NCBI RefSeq assembly: GCF_002849695.1
Contig: NZ_CP018937.1
Span: 2,542,001 to 2,606,000, forward strand
DNA length: 64,000 bases
Direction: 5' to 3'
Source of the DNA: Bacteroides fragilis
Lineage (GTDB): Bacteria > Bacteroidota > Bacteroidia > Bacteroidales > Bacteroidaceae
Each line of letters opens with the position of its first letter. Positions within the stretch are counted from its first letter, which is position 1. The notes under the pieces were generated by a model. That model worked only from the letters and a program-made list of their open reading frames with translations, was not told the DNA's origin and did not search any database. This document shows positions 34,701 through 42,599 of this stretch, piece after piece. The position numbers and the translations under genes were made by a program.

Positions 34701-35384
34701 CTTGCTGATATCAGTCACCTCTTCATCGAACCGTCGCAGATGATGGGCATATTGCCCCAGATCGATACGCACATCTTCTTCGTTCAGTGACATGATGATG
34801 GTTTGCTTGATAAACTCAGCATCGAGCTTTGAATTCAGGAAAACATTCTGAATGGTACGCGGTATATTCTGGTACTGACGGCTCTCAGTAATGGCAAACT
34901 TCCGTAACTCCGGAGGAAGCCCCCGGTTGTTGCCGAAAATGATGTCACGATACTCCTCATACGTCTCTACGCGACGGCTCTTATAGACAAAGCTGCCAAG
35001 GGCATCGCGTATCTGATCCCACTCTTCGTAAGCCTTTCCTTCGGGAGAAATAAAATATTCTTTTTTGTAACCCGTTCCCAGAAAACGGAAACAAACTCTC
35101 CCCTGGGAGCGAAAAGCCAACACACAATACGATGCATCGTCTACGGTCACTTCATAAATAATATATGAATTGAGGTACGGAAAGTAATATTCGTCAAAGC
35201 TCTTTTTCTCTTTTGATATGCCCAGCTTCGTCTTGTCGGCATTGTAAAAGAAAAGCAGCGCACGTAACGCCGTACTCTTCCCCACCCCCTGTGTACCGAT
35301 AAAGTGGACATTGCCGTCTATCTGTATTTCGGCATATTGTATACGGGCACTATTGATGAAAACAATTTTATTCAGGTATCTCAT
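31719..35384 (-). CDS. SMC-like ATPase, MukB/MksB/JetC type
   Basis: 1221 residues. Walker A GTQGVGKST at 30-38; very long coiled coil rich in Glu, Lys and Gln at about 230-900 with a central hinge-like break (about 520-600); C-terminal head with signature-like GSDGTDIL (about 1115) and Walker B LHCMMDEIGKL (about 1150-1160) followed by NNRNIILVNSS. This is the layout of the large subunit of MukBEF/MksBEF/Wadjet SMC complexes, which extrude DNA loops. The start overlaps the end of the preceding small gene by 17 bp, so the two are translationally coupled. No JetD-type nuclease gene lies next to it. Confidence 0.85.
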   Translation of the reverse strand: MRYLNKIVFINSARIQYAEIQIDGNVHFIGTQGVGKSTALRALLFFYNADKTKLGISKEKKSFDEYYFPYLNSYIIYEVTVDDASYCVLAFRSQGRVCFRFLGTGYKKEYFISPEGKAYEEWDQIRDALGSFVYKSRRVETYEEYRDIIFGNNRGLPPELRKFAITESRQYQNIPRTIQNVFLNSKLDAEFIKQTIIMSLNEEDVRIDLGQYAHHLRRFDEEVTDISKWFRKNKNGEVTVRRQADRVIELYREMHYLEQQARTLAGELNYTFRMAQELLPSLQQKKEELLKELAKEKHQLEELSGKFQSERDRLLGLVRVQNENLKTARERKERYESQDIYNVCDRVNAEPEAILHKQMLEEQLTMLTARFDDINSQYKLLKEQASSAFERFRNGKNAELNTLHLRAIERKEAVRKEYDKILKEVREHEVGKLTLLREQTEKKKEGIYQLKMEREKCLHRTFHEEELQACRTERVALEKENHEYRLKLKEAEQQMGLVRRQWELDQAACEQQSGVRQKEIEQQIAVGREKVAEIDRLLDNCQGSLYEWLSRNCPGWENTIGKVVDEKLVLFSKELNPQSVPDTGQDSFYGIKLDLSAIRKEVKSVQEYAVEQEAIRKEIHEWQQNLEKSIEEKEKELAVIRKKHQTVLNTYKEEMARSAYCMEQNDKRIQVLKADEIMLEQKAGEEKRILLEQLEKQLAEATHSLQESAAELEQFNHLLETRIRQKEKERNQRMQEEDTLIRNKQEEIHQSIASEKKKTDELLETMDKDLLHELSGKGVDTERITALRNEVARTEQELAFIEQHRRLVYDYEKDKREFFDRMDEFRNGKQLAEKELDGEKEKFRLKEEELNQKVTGLNKQLVETNTRLKHLEEDIRETENFKTLNICPPVLQTGVEAESVKRCKKVIEELTQNHYRQIEQEKDFREAVGRFTGNFSEQNTFNFRTRLTKRDEFMTFAADLKEFIDNDKIIDFERRSNEAYTDLIHRIGKETADMLSKEGLIRKTINDINSDFVERNFAGVIKSIALQIVPSGNRIMQHFVTIKEFCDRNQPGALGMFSLFGQEELVEQNRQAVSLLQSLVKELALNKEKELTLSDTFELQFRIVENDNDSGWVEKLANVGSDGTDILVKAMINIMLLNVFKEKASHQFNDFKLHCMMDEIGKLHPNNIKGILDFANNRNIILVNSSPTSYRASDYKYTYILNKDKRNITSVTRLIKQEVRE

Positions 35385-35928
35385 TCTGTATTTCTTCTGA
35401 TATGTTAATACAAGCGACCAACTCTTCCAGATAGCCGAAAGCCGCTACTACTTTATAGGTGGAAGTGATCTCGTTCTCCAATTCAATGAAGCCGTCACGT
35501 TTCAGGTCATTCACTATTTTATCGATCATCTCTTCGTGCTTCTCCCGTCCGACAAGTTTCTTCAATCCGGCGAGTTTCTCTTTCAGTTCCAGGTCGGTAC
35601 CTACTTTTACGACCATATCGGCCGGCTGGAAACGGAATCCGGATGAAAAAGCCGCATCGTAGGTTTTAATGAAATCAAGCACATCAATCCAACGGGTGGC
35701 AATCTCTAACTTACGCTCCAGATCGACTTTATTTTCCCGACGGGAGAAATAATAATATTCATTCCCGCTCTCAAGGATAAAGTTGATGGCGGCAAAGAAA
35801 TCGTACAACTCCGACTGATTATCTTCGATCACCGCATAGAGTTGGCGGATATTGGGATTGGTACTGTCGGAAGAGATGAATCCTCCTTTACTCAGTATTT
35901 CAAATATTTCAGCAGTTTGTTTAATCAT
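35368..35928 (-). CDS. MukE/MksE/JetB-like kite subunit
   Basis: 186 residues from ATG 35928 (MIKQTAEIFEILSKGGFISSD). The frame from 35973 begins MLICAICGEL, read from the palindromic repeat, and is rejected. Predicted winged-helix protein: AEIFEILSKGGFISSDSTNPNIRQLYAVIEDN, YYYFSRREN (beta wing) and EEMIDKIVNDLKRDGFIELENEITSTYKV. Size, fold and position before the SMC gene fit the MukE/JetB (DUF4194) group, which binds kleisin and DNA. Assignment is from operon structure more than from sequence identity. Confidence 0.7.
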   Translation of the reverse strand: MIKQTAEIFEILSKGGFISSDSTNPNIRQLYAVIEDNQSELYDFFAAINFILESGNEYYYFSRRENKVDLERKLEIATRWIDVLDFIKTYDAAFSSGFRFQPADMVVKVGTDLELKEKLAGLKKLVGREKHEEMIDKIVNDLKRDGFIELENEITSTYKVVAAFGYLEELVACINISEEIQNEIPE

Positions 35929-35945
35929 TACTATAATGGCTTTGA

Positions 35946-36041
35946 GTTCACCACAGATTGCACAGATTAACACAGATCTTTTAATTTAACTCTCAATAAA
36001 ATAAATTATTAATCTGTGAGAATCCGTGTAATCTGTGGTGA
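35946..36041. repeat. Palindromic intergenic element, copy 7 (inside the SMC operon)
   Basis: Left arm GTTCACCACAGATTGCACAG from 35946, right arm CCGTGTAATCTGTGGTGAG ending at 36041. It separates the MukF-like and MukE-like genes of one operon. Confidence 0.85.
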
Positions 36042-36054
36042 GTTGTATTCGTTT

Positions 36055-37269
36055 CTAAACTATTTCGCCTGTCCTTTCCGAATAAATCAGTGCATATTCC
36101 ACCCCACCCATTCTGCCATAATCACCGGTGATACGGAGTTCTTCGTAAAACTGGGATACAATCTGGCAGTAGAACGTTATCCGCTCATCAAAAGAAACCT
36201 CTTGTGCGAAAGGATAGGCAGCCACAAACGAAAACAAATCTTCTTCAGCCTGCATAAACCGCTTCTTCACTTCCTCCAGATTGATATAAGCCTCTTCCGA
36301 TATATGGGTCTCAAGAGAGTCTTCGGCAATGCTGCCGGCCACATTCCGGGTCAGGATGGCACGCTTGCCGATCATGGTTATCACTTTACGGATGCTCTCC
36401 AACACTTCATCATCATTACGAAGATATTCTACGGAAAGACGTAACGGATAAGCCGGTGCAGGTTCGAACCAGACACTGTCTTTCTGCATCAACACCTCGC
36501 AGATATTGGTTCGTTCCTCCAGTTCGAACTGATCTTTCAGGTATTTCAGCTGCCGGATCTTAACCCGGATCTTGTTCTGATACTCTATTTTGTTCAGATA
36601 GCTGATAATCTGCTTTTGTATCTCGATCAGGTTGTGGAAACATTCATTGAGCTGTATTCGTACGTTTGCCACCACAATCCCCAGTTCCTCGTCCGGTATC
36701 CGCCGGAAGAAGCGGTCTTCTTCATTGGCAAGAAGCTCCTCGCTCACTTTTATCAATGCCTCGATATCCCGCCGTTTCTCGTCCAGGCGAACCAGTTTTT
36801 TCTTCTTGATCTGATAGTTCGGCTCATTCTTGAAAGTGCTGTCGATGTTACGCTTCAGGTCGATCACATTGCGCAAGGTAGTCAGGGCGATATTACGTAA
36901 TATCCGCTTGATGGTACGCAGATAGGTAGTTTTCCGTTTCTCGTGGTTTTCTTGCTGATAATAGGAGATAGTATCTTTGAGATAACTGATATGCTCGTTG
37001 ACAAACGAAGTGTTGATCTCTTCATTCACTTCGAGTACCTGCTCGAAGAAATGCAGATAAATATCCTCCATCTCAAGAAACGAACCATTCTCACGAAGCA
37101 CTCCGTGATCGATCAGGCTCTGTATACGTTGTAGTTTATATTCTGTCAGTTCCAGTGCATATTCCCGCCGGAAGGATTGCTGTTTCCGCTTGCTGAACAT
37201 CTGTTTCAGCAGGAGTTGTTCTCGGCTCATCATCTTCAGCAACTCGTCGATAGAGTGAAATGTAGTCAT
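36055..37269 (-). CDS. MukF/MksF/JetA-like kleisin subunit
   Basis: 404 residues, almost all helical. N-terminal winged-helix-like region FRREYALELTEYKLQRIQSLIDHGVLRENGSFLEMEDIYLHFFEQVLEVNEEI (about 33-85), a long helical middle (about 90-260) with ELGIVVANVRIQLNECFHNLIEIQKQIISYLNKI, and a C-terminal region (about 330-400) ending SQFYEELRITGDYG. This resembles the kleisin of MukBEF-like systems (JetA/DUF3375 group). It is read first in the SMC set and lies 30 bp downstream of the EamA gene, so all four may share the promoter at 38256-38263. Confidence 0.65.
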   Translation of the reverse strand: MTTFHSIDELLKMMSREQLLLKQMFSKRKQQSFRREYALELTEYKLQRIQSLIDHGVLRENGSFLEMEDIYLHFFEQVLEVNEEINTSFVNEHISYLKDTISYYQQENHEKRKTTYLRTIKRILRNIALTTLRNVIDLKRNIDSTFKNEPNYQIKKKKLVRLDEKRRDIEALIKVSEELLANEEDRFFRRIPDEELGIVVANVRIQLNECFHNLIEIQKQIISYLNKIEYQNKIRVKIRQLKYLKDQFELEERTNICEVLMQKDSVWFEPAPAYPLRLSVEYLRNDDEVLESIRKVITMIGKRAILTRNVAGSIAEDSLETHISEEAYINLEEVKKRFMQAEEDLFSFVAAYPFAQEVSFDERITFYCQIVSQFYEELRITGDYGRMGGVEYALIYSERTGEIV

Positions 37270-37299
37270 GTATAACGGCTATAAGCTTTTCAGGATTCC

Positions 37300-38232
37300 T
37301 TATCTTATCAGTTTTTTCTTCATTCCCCGGGCTAACTCTTCCTTGATAAAAGTCATCAATGGCTTACCCACTACAATAAACATGACCGCTACCAGAATCA
37401 TCAGAATGCCAAGCATTAATCTGGGAGTCAGCCGTTCGCCAAAAATCATCACCCCGAAGAAAAGTGCCGTCACCGGCTCCAATGCTCCCAGAATGGCAGT
37501 AGGCGTAGAGCCGATGCTATGAATGGAAACAGCCGTACATACCAATGATATGACGGTAGGCAAGAAAGCCATGGCAAGAATATTGCCCCAGGCAGGAAAC
37601 GAAGGAACAGCCTGAAGATCCGCGCAGAAATTCAGGCGGACTATATAAATGGAAAGACCGAACAACAGCGCGTAAAAAGTCAGCTTGGCCGTAGACATCA
37701 ACTTCAGCGTGGAATGGTTGACACCGACTATATAGACAGCATAAGACAGTGAGGAAAGGATAACGAGCAACATGCCGACCAGACTCAGCGTTTCGCCTCC
37801 CTCCCCTTTGTAAAGCAGTCCGATGCCGGAAAGGGCGAGCAGAATGCAAAAGACGGTCAGCAACGACACTTTCTCGTGGAAAAACAGGAACATGATAAGC
37901 GCCACCATCACCGGATAGACAAATAAGATGGTGGAAGCAATGCCTGCATCCATGTGCTTATAGCTCAGAAACAACAGCAGTGAAGAGGCAGAAAAAAGCA
38001 GTCCGCCTGCAACCAGAGGCAATATCTCGTTCCTTTTCAGAGCAAACGACTGTCCCTGCACTTTCATCAGAATCCCCAAAATAAGTACGGCAACCCCGTA
38101 ACGATAGAACAATACAGAGTCCACCGACATCCCTTCTTTATAGAGCGGCAGTGTAAACAACGGATTCATGCCGTAAGTAGCAGCAGCCACAGCTCCGCAA
38201 ACAAATCCTTTAGCCTTACTATTAATATTCAT
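37300..38232 (-). CDS. EamA/DMT family transporter
   Basis: 310 residues from the ATG at 38232; an in-frame TTG at 38244 would leave almost no leader after the -7 box and is less likely. Ten predicted membrane segments in two EamA repeats (about 5-140 and 150-290), e.g. ILPLVAGGLLFSASSLLLFLSY and PTAILGALEPVTALFFGVMIFGERL, the latter the typical repeat-end motif. An inner-membrane drug/metabolite exporter of unknown substrate. It precedes the SMC operon by 30 bp, which may be chance co-transcription. Confidence 0.88.
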   Translation of the reverse strand: MNINSKAKGFVCGAVAAATYGMNPLFTLPLYKEGMSVDSVLFYRYGVAVLILGILMKVQGQSFALKRNEILPLVAGGLLFSASSLLLFLSYKHMDAGIASTILFVYPVMVALIMFLFFHEKVSLLTVFCILLALSGIGLLYKGEGGETLSLVGMLLVILSSLSYAVYIVGVNHSTLKLMSTAKLTFYALLFGLSIYIVRLNFCADLQAVPSFPAWGNILAMAFLPTVISLVCTAVSIHSIGSTPTAILGALEPVTALFFGVMIFGERLTPRLMLGILMILVAVMFIVVGKPLMTFIKEELARGMKKKLIR

Positions 38233-38255
38233 TATTATATTCAATTTTCGGGGTG

Positions 38256-38263
38256 CAAAGATA
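38256..38263 (-). promoter_or_regulatory. -7 box of the EamA-SMC operon
   Basis: TATCTTTG on the - strand, 23 bp before the ATG at 38232. Confidence 0.55.
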
Positions 38264-38284
38264 CAGTTTTTTAGAGATGTTGGT

Positions 38285-38292
38285 TACTTTTG
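38285..38292 (+). promoter_or_regulatory. -7 box of the YgbA-like gene
   Basis: TACTTTTG, 24 bp before the TTG at 38317; back-to-back with the EamA promoter. Confidence 0.55.
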
Positions 38293-38316
38293 CGTCAATT
38301 CTAACAGAGATTAAAA

Positions 38317-38613
38317 TTGAGCAAAAACCGTATTGATCAGGAAAAGAGAGTGGTAGAGCTGATGATCCGTCTTTACTGCCGTAAAAAAGAAAAGAATGTC
38401 ACGCTTTGCCCCCAATGCGAAGAGTTGCTTCGCTATGCGCATGCCCGGCTGGACCGCTGCCCTTTTGGGGAGAAAAAGAAAGCATGCAAGCAATGCAGCG
38501 TACACTGCTACAAACCTGCCATGCGAGAACGGATGAAACAAGTAATGCGTTTCTCCGGTCCCCGAATGCTGATTTATGCACCTTGGGAAGCAATCGGGCA
38601 TCTGTTTGGATAA
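38317..38613 (+). CDS. Nitrous oxide-stimulated promoter / YgbA family protein
   Basis: 98 residues from a TTG start; there is no ATG before the conserved region. Conserved pattern: RIDQEKRVVELMIRLYCR, then CPQCEELLRYAHARLDRCPFGEKKKACKQCSVHCYKPAMRERMKQVMRFSGPRMLIYAPWEAIGHL. Six Cys in the middle suggest a metal or Fe-S site. The family is named from a Pseudomonas promoter study; in E. coli YgbA responds to nitric oxide. The biochemical role is unknown. Confidence 0.85.
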   Translation: MSKNRIDQEKRVVELMIRLYCRKKEKNVTLCPQCEELLRYAHARLDRCPFGEKKKACKQCSVHCYKPAMRERMKQVMRFSGPRMLIYAPWEAIGHLFG

Positions 38614-38643
38614 GCAGGCACAGAGAAGAATATTATTATTATA

Positions 38644-38675
38644 ATTGCATTATTACTTTATAATAATTATCTTTG
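38644..38675 (+). promoter_or_regulatory. Promoter of the AAA ATPase gene
   Basis: ATTG (38644-38647), 20 bp, TATCTTTG (38668-38675), 19 bp before the ATG at 38695. Confidence 0.65.
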
Positions 38676-38694
38676 CTTATTAAAGTAACGAACC

Positions 38695-39825
38695 ATGACT
38701 ATCATCAGAAACCCCTTTATAACCAGTGGATATGTATCTTCCGATTATTTCTGCGACCGGGAGAAAGAGAGCGAAACCCTGATCCGGGAAGTAAGCAACG
38801 GAAACAATCTCGCCCTGATCTCTACCCGGAGAATGGGGAAAACCGGATTGATTCAGCATTGCTTCCGCGAAAGGAAAATCCGGAAGGACTACTATACCTT
38901 TTTTATAGATATATATGCCACCAAATCACTTCGTGACTTTGTATTCGCACTGAGCAAAGAGATTTTGGAAGAATTAAAACCTTCCGGCAAGAAAGCTTTG
39001 CAACTCTTTTGGAAAAGCGTCAAATCATTGCATACAAGCGTATCTTTCGACATCAACGGCACTCCTTCACTGAGTCTGGGACTGGGAGACATACAAGCTC
39101 CGGCAACAACGCTGGACGAAATTTTCCATTACCTGAACCATGCCGACAAGCCCTGCCTGGTAGCCATCGATGAGTTTCAGCAGATAGCCGGATATGCGGA
39201 GGATAATGTAGAAGCAACCTTGCGCACCTATGTCCAGCATTGCAGCAATGCCCATTTTATCTTTGCCGGAAGCCAGCGCCACATCATGGGAAATATGTTC
39301 CTCACCCCCTCGCGCCCATTCTATCAGAGTGTTTCCATGATGCATCTTGAAAGTATTCCTTTGGCAAAATACACTGCTTTCGCGCAACTGCACTTCGCCC
39401 AAGCAGGAAAAAGCATCACCGATGAAACGGTTGAAACCATCTACCGACGATTTGACGGCATCACCTGGTACATGCAGAAAGTGCTCCACACACTTTACGA
39501 CATGACTCCCGCACAGGGAACCTGTGAAGTGAAGATGGTGGAGGAGGCCATCCGCCAAATCATCGACTCGTTCAAGTTCACCTATTCCGAAATACTGTTC
39601 CGCATACCGGAAAAACAGAAAGAGTTACTAATCGCCATCACAAAAGAGGGAAAAGCGAAGGCCATTACTTCGGCAGCTTTTATCAAGAAGTACAAGCTAT
39701 CCTCTTCCAGCTCCGTACAATCGGCTCTGAAAGGTCTGCTCGAAAAAGATTTCATCACTCAGGAGTTGGGAATATACCAGATATACGATCAATTTTTAGG
39801 TATCTGGCTAAAAGAGAACTATTAA
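38695..39825 (+). CDS. ATP-binding protein, archaeal-type AAA/STAND ATPase
   Basis: 376 residues. N-terminal GYVSSDYFCDREKESETL, a module seen in archaeal-type ATPases (F..R..E...L), then Walker A STRRMGKTGL (about 41-50), Walker B CLVAIDEFQQI (about 153-163) and sensor FAGSQRHIM (about 190). The C-terminal part (about 290-376) is winged-helix-like (KEGKAKAITSAAFIKKYKLSSSSSVQSALKGLLEKDFI). Such proteins are sometimes part of defence or toxin-antitoxin systems, but no partner gene is next to it. The function is unknown. Confidence 0.8.
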   Translation: MTIIRNPFITSGYVSSDYFCDREKESETLIREVSNGNNLALISTRRMGKTGLIQHCFRERKIRKDYYTFFIDIYATKSLRDFVFALSKEILEELKPSGKKALQLFWKSVKSLHTSVSFDINGTPSLSLGLGDIQAPATTLDEIFHYLNHADKPCLVAIDEFQQIAGYAEDNVEATLRTYVQHCSNAHFIFAGSQRHIMGNMFLTPSRPFYQSVSMMHLESIPLAKYTAFAQLHFAQAGKSITDETVETIYRRFDGITWYMQKVLHTLYDMTPAQGTCEVKMVEEAIRQIIDSFKFTYSEILFRIPEKQKELLIAITKEGKAKAITSAAFIKKYKLSSSSSVQSALKGLLEKDFITQELGIYQIYDQFLGIWLKENY

Positions 39826-40497
39826 GTCCTTCAAAAGCCAAACACTCCAAGAAAGAATTTCCAATAGATTTCTTTCAAAAAGACAGTAAAACCCCTTATC
39901 TGCCGACAGCCTCCATTTACAAAAAGAGACAAATAGAGAGATGGAGCAACAGATAATGAAAAAACATGCAAGGACAAGCCTTTATTCTCTCATAAAAATG
40001 CAATAAAAAGCAGATATATGCAGTCCCCCACTCTATCAGAGCCTTTGTTGACAGCAAAGAAAGGGTGCGTTAGTCCCAAACGGACGGTGCATTGGCTTCA
40101 AAGAGACGGTGCGTTCCTCTACGAGCAACGCCGCACGGGTAAAAAAGAAGAGTAAGATGGGCTGTTTACGAACTATCAGAGCCACCGTGCCGCACGAATC
40201 AAATCTACTAAAAGAAAGTAATCACACACAAAAAAGATCATTTACTAAGATCATAAAAACATATATCACACAATTTTCCAACAATATCCCAAATTCTCCA
40301 TCACACTGCTTTACCTTAATCCTCCTACAAGCGTTTTTTCAGTCGCCACATCCTCCGGCATGAAACCAAGGCTGCCTGAGAGTGATAGAATATACAAAAT
40401 GACATTTTATCGCCGCTACAATTTCCCCTCCTTTATTCTGCCAACCTTATAAAAACAGCATTTTAAAACGGAAGGTCGCATTTTAGAAAGATTTAAT
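39826..40497. other. Long gene-free stretch with a 22-bp-period array
   Basis: No gene recognised in about 700 bp. A frame at 40109-40363 is low-complexity and lacks family features. The stretch holds the tandem array at 40056-40143 and, at its end, a -7 box (40498-40505). Confidence 0.5.
40056..40143. repeat. Degenerate tandem array, 22-bp period
   Basis: Four units start at 40056, 40078, 40100 and 40122. Three begin AAA and share a GGTGCrTT core at the same offset. The period does not divide by three, so it is not coding. It matches in period, but not sequence, the array at 9075-9184. Confidence 0.6.
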
Positions 40498-40505
40498 TAT
40501 CTTTG
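40498..40505 (+). promoter_or_regulatory. -7 box of the membrane-protein/SDR operon
   Basis: TATCTTTG, 40 bp before the ATG at 40546. Confidence 0.55.
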
Positions 40506-40545
40506 TTGCTGCAAACCCAGTTATATTTCACCTTTTCGTAAGGAA

Positions 40546-41037
40546 ATGATATACACAGCATCTTCCGCCGCCGACCAAACCGCCTGCTGGATTACAGGCA
40601 TTGTTATCGCTGCCCTGATCTTTCTTTTTGTGAAGTTCGCGGCAAAAGGCAGCAAACCATTGGAGAAGATAATGCTGGCATCGGGCTGCGTAATCGTACT
40701 GCTGACTACACTCATCGTCAAGGTGCCGGCACCCGGCAGCTTCAACCCGGAAACCGGATTTTCGGAGAAAGAAAGAAGAAAAGACAGGCGGATACTCATA
40801 CGAATATTCTCGGCCATCGGGCTGACAGCCCTGTGGTTCATACCGATACGGAACACTGAATGGTTCGAAGCCCTGATTGAAAAACATATCTGGGTGACTC
40901 CCGCAATGCTGGCAGTGTTCCTACTCGCAGGATGGATCCTTACCGGACAACTGACCCGATGGTACACAAAAGAGCGCCGGACGGATAAACACACCGGACG
41001 GAAAAAACGTTCTTCTCAAAGAAACAGAACACCATAA
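40546..41037 (+). CDS. Small membrane protein, unknown
   Basis: 163 residues with about four membrane segments: TACWITGIVIAALIFLFVKF, IMLASGCVIVLLTTLIVKV, ILIRIFSAIGLTALWFIP and VTPAMLAVFLLAGWILTGQL, then a basic C-terminal tail (TKERRTDKHTGRKKR). I do not recognise the family. It is 14 bp before the SDR gene and probably in one operon with it. Confidence 0.7.
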   Translation: MIYTASSAADQTACWITGIVIAALIFLFVKFAAKGSKPLEKIMLASGCVIVLLTTLIVKVPAPGSFNPETGFSEKERRKDRRILIRIFSAIGLTALWFIPIRNTEWFEALIEKHIWVTPAMLAVFLLAGWILTGQLTRWYTKERRTDKHTGRKKRSSQRNRTP

Positions 41038-41051
41038 AAGTAAATTCAAAT

Positions 41052-41792
41052 ATGAAACGAGCCGTTATCATAGGAGCTACTTCAGGCATTGGACGTGAAG
41101 TAGCCAAACAACTTCTCCTACAGGGCTGGCACCTCGGTATTGCAGGGCGCCGGCTTCCGTCACTCGAAGCTTTGCAGAGCAGCGCACCGGACCGCGTAGA
41201 AGTCGCCGCACTGGACGTCACCCAACCGGATGCAGCCCCCAAATTGAGTAACCTGATCAGGCGAGTCGGAGGTATGGATCTGTTTCTGCTGAGCTCCGGC
41301 ATCGGTTATCAGAACATAGGGCTGAATCCGGACATCGAACTGGAAACCACCCGTACCAATGTGGAAGGGTTCACCCGTATGGTGGACACTGCTTTCAATT
41401 ACTTCCGTGAGCACGGCGGCGGACAACTGGCTGTGATCAGTTCCGTTGCGGGGACAAAGGGATTGGGAGTGGCACCTGCCTACTCTGCCACAAAGCGTTT
41501 TCAGAACACCTATATCGACGCACTGGAACAGTTGGCATGCATGCAAAAACTGAACATCTGTTTTACGGACATCCGCCCGGGCTTTGTGTCTACCGACCTG
41601 CTGAACGACGGAAAACGCTATCCGCTATTGATGCAACCGGAAAAGGTAGCCCGGCAGATTGTACGGGCATTGCACCACCGGAAACGAGTGGCAGTGATCG
41701 ACTGGCGCTATGCTGTCATTGTCTTTTTCTGGCGGATGATTCCGCGCTGGATATGGAAACGGCTGCCGATACGGATAGGAAAGACTATGTGA
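41052..41792 (+). CDS. Short-chain dehydrogenase/reductase (SDR)
   Basis: 246 residues, classical SDR: cofactor motif VIIGATSGIGREVA (TGxxxGIG variant, about 5-18), DVTQPD, SSGIGYQN at about 80, catalytic Ser in VISSVAGTKG (about 140) and the YSATK motif (Tyr/Lys, about 153-157), DIRPGFVSTDLL after. An NAD(P)-dependent oxidoreductase of unknown substrate. A C-terminal hydrophobic stretch (YAVIVFFWRMIPRWIW) suggests membrane association. Confidence 0.9.
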   Translation: MKRAVIIGATSGIGREVAKQLLLQGWHLGIAGRRLPSLEALQSSAPDRVEVAALDVTQPDAAPKLSNLIRRVGGMDLFLLSSGIGYQNIGLNPDIELETTRTNVEGFTRMVDTAFNYFREHGGGQLAVISSVAGTKGLGVAPAYSATKRFQNTYIDALEQLACMQKLNICFTDIRPGFVSTDLLNDGKRYPLLMQPEKVARQIVRALHHRKRVAVIDWRYAVIVFFWRMIPRWIWKRLPIRIGKTM

Positions 41793-41839
41793 CAAGAATA
41801 TATATCCCTATTGAATAATTCATTAAAAACAAAGAAAGA

Positions 41840-42109
41840 ATGGAACAGAAATTTTGCCAGAGCTGCGGTATGCCGCTTAGCCCGGAAGTATTGGGAACAG
41901 AAAAAGATGGCAGCAAGAACGAAGAATACTGCACCTATTGTTATGCCGACGGACATTTCACCGTGGATTGCACGATGGACGAAATGATCAACCATTGCGC
42001 ACAATTCGTTGACGAATTTAACAAAGATTCGGAAGTGAAAATGACGAAGGAAGAGGCCATTGCGAACATGAAGCAATTCTTCCCGATGCTGAAGAGATGG
42101 AAACAGTGA
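41840..42109 (+). CDS. Putative zinc-ribbon protein
   Basis: 89 residues. N-terminal FCQSCGMPLSPEVLGTEKDGSKNEEYCTYCYADG (about 5-38) holds two CxxC knuckles of a zinc ribbon; the remainder is helical (MDEMINHCAQFVDEFN, TKEEAIANMKQFFPMLKRW). It matches a small zinc-ribbon family common in Firmicutes and Bacteroides. No defined role; third gene after the SDR. Confidence 0.85.
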   Translation: MEQKFCQSCGMPLSPEVLGTEKDGSKNEEYCTYCYADGHFTVDCTMDEMINHCAQFVDEFNKDSEVKMTKEEAIANMKQFFPMLKRWKQ

Positions 42110-42162
42110 AACATAACTCAAACAGACATCTGTGACGCATAAACAAAGGAGAATGTGTCGAA

Positions 42163-42257
42163 ACTCACCACAGAGGGCACAGAGTAACACAGAGTGAATT
42201 TTAAGTCATCGATGATTAATATTCTAATCTGTGGCAATCTGTGTAATCCTCTGGTGA
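42163..42257. repeat. Palindromic intergenic element, copy 8
   Basis: Left arm CTCACCACAGAGGGCACAGAG from 42163; right arm CTGTGTAATCCTCTGGTGA to 42257. Arms mix the CACAGAG and CACAGATT subtypes. It lies between convergent genes. Confidence 0.75.
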
Positions 42258-42301
42258 AAAGGCGTTTGACACATCTCCTGCTGTATCGGAAGAGGTACCG
42301 T

Positions 42302-42565
42302 TTATTCCACCGGATGCCGCTTCAGCCAGGCTACAGCATACGAACATGTCGCTTTCGGTTTCAGACCTTGTCCGGCAGCATATTTGTAGGTTGCTTCTAC
42401 CAGAGCTGCCGCAATCCCCTTTCCTTCCAGAGGGGGAGGAACGATGGTATGCATAATGTCCAGCGTTCCATCTTCTACTTCATACTCCACAAAAGCAGTC
42501 ATTCCATTCTTTTCCAGTTCAAAACGATTCCGCTCCGGGCGGTGAGTTACTTCATATTCTTCCAT
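42302..42565 (-). CDS. Small GNAT (YjdJ-like) N-acetyltransferase
   Basis: 87 residues, the short GNAT form. VEYEVEDGTLDIMHTIVPPPLEGKGIAAALVEATYKYAAGQGLKPKATCSYAVAWLKRHP carries the acetyl-CoA loop (EGKGIAAALV, the R/QxxGxG/A variant) and the Cys/Tyr close to the active centre typical of YjdJ. The acceptor is unknown. It is followed 34 bp upstream in the same direction by the oxidoreductase-lipocalin gene. Confidence 0.88.
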   Translation of the reverse strand: MEEYEVTHRPERNRFELEKNGMTAFVEYEVEDGTLDIMHTIVPPPLEGKGIAAALVEATYKYAAGQGLKPKATCSYAVAWLKRHPVE

Positions 42566-42599
42566 TTTCCAATCTCCTTTTTGTTTAGGTTAATATAGA

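Noticed and set aside
31719..37269. Calling the SMC operon a complete Wadjet system
   Set aside because: No JetD-like gene is adjacent in the window, so the defence assignment is not supported.
40056..40143. CRISPR array
   Set aside because: Units are contiguous 22-bp variants with no constant repeat and no unique spacers; no cas genes in the window.
40109..40363. 84-residue frame in the gene-free stretch
   Set aside because: Low-complexity composition, overlaps the 22-bp array, no start signal and no recognisable domain.
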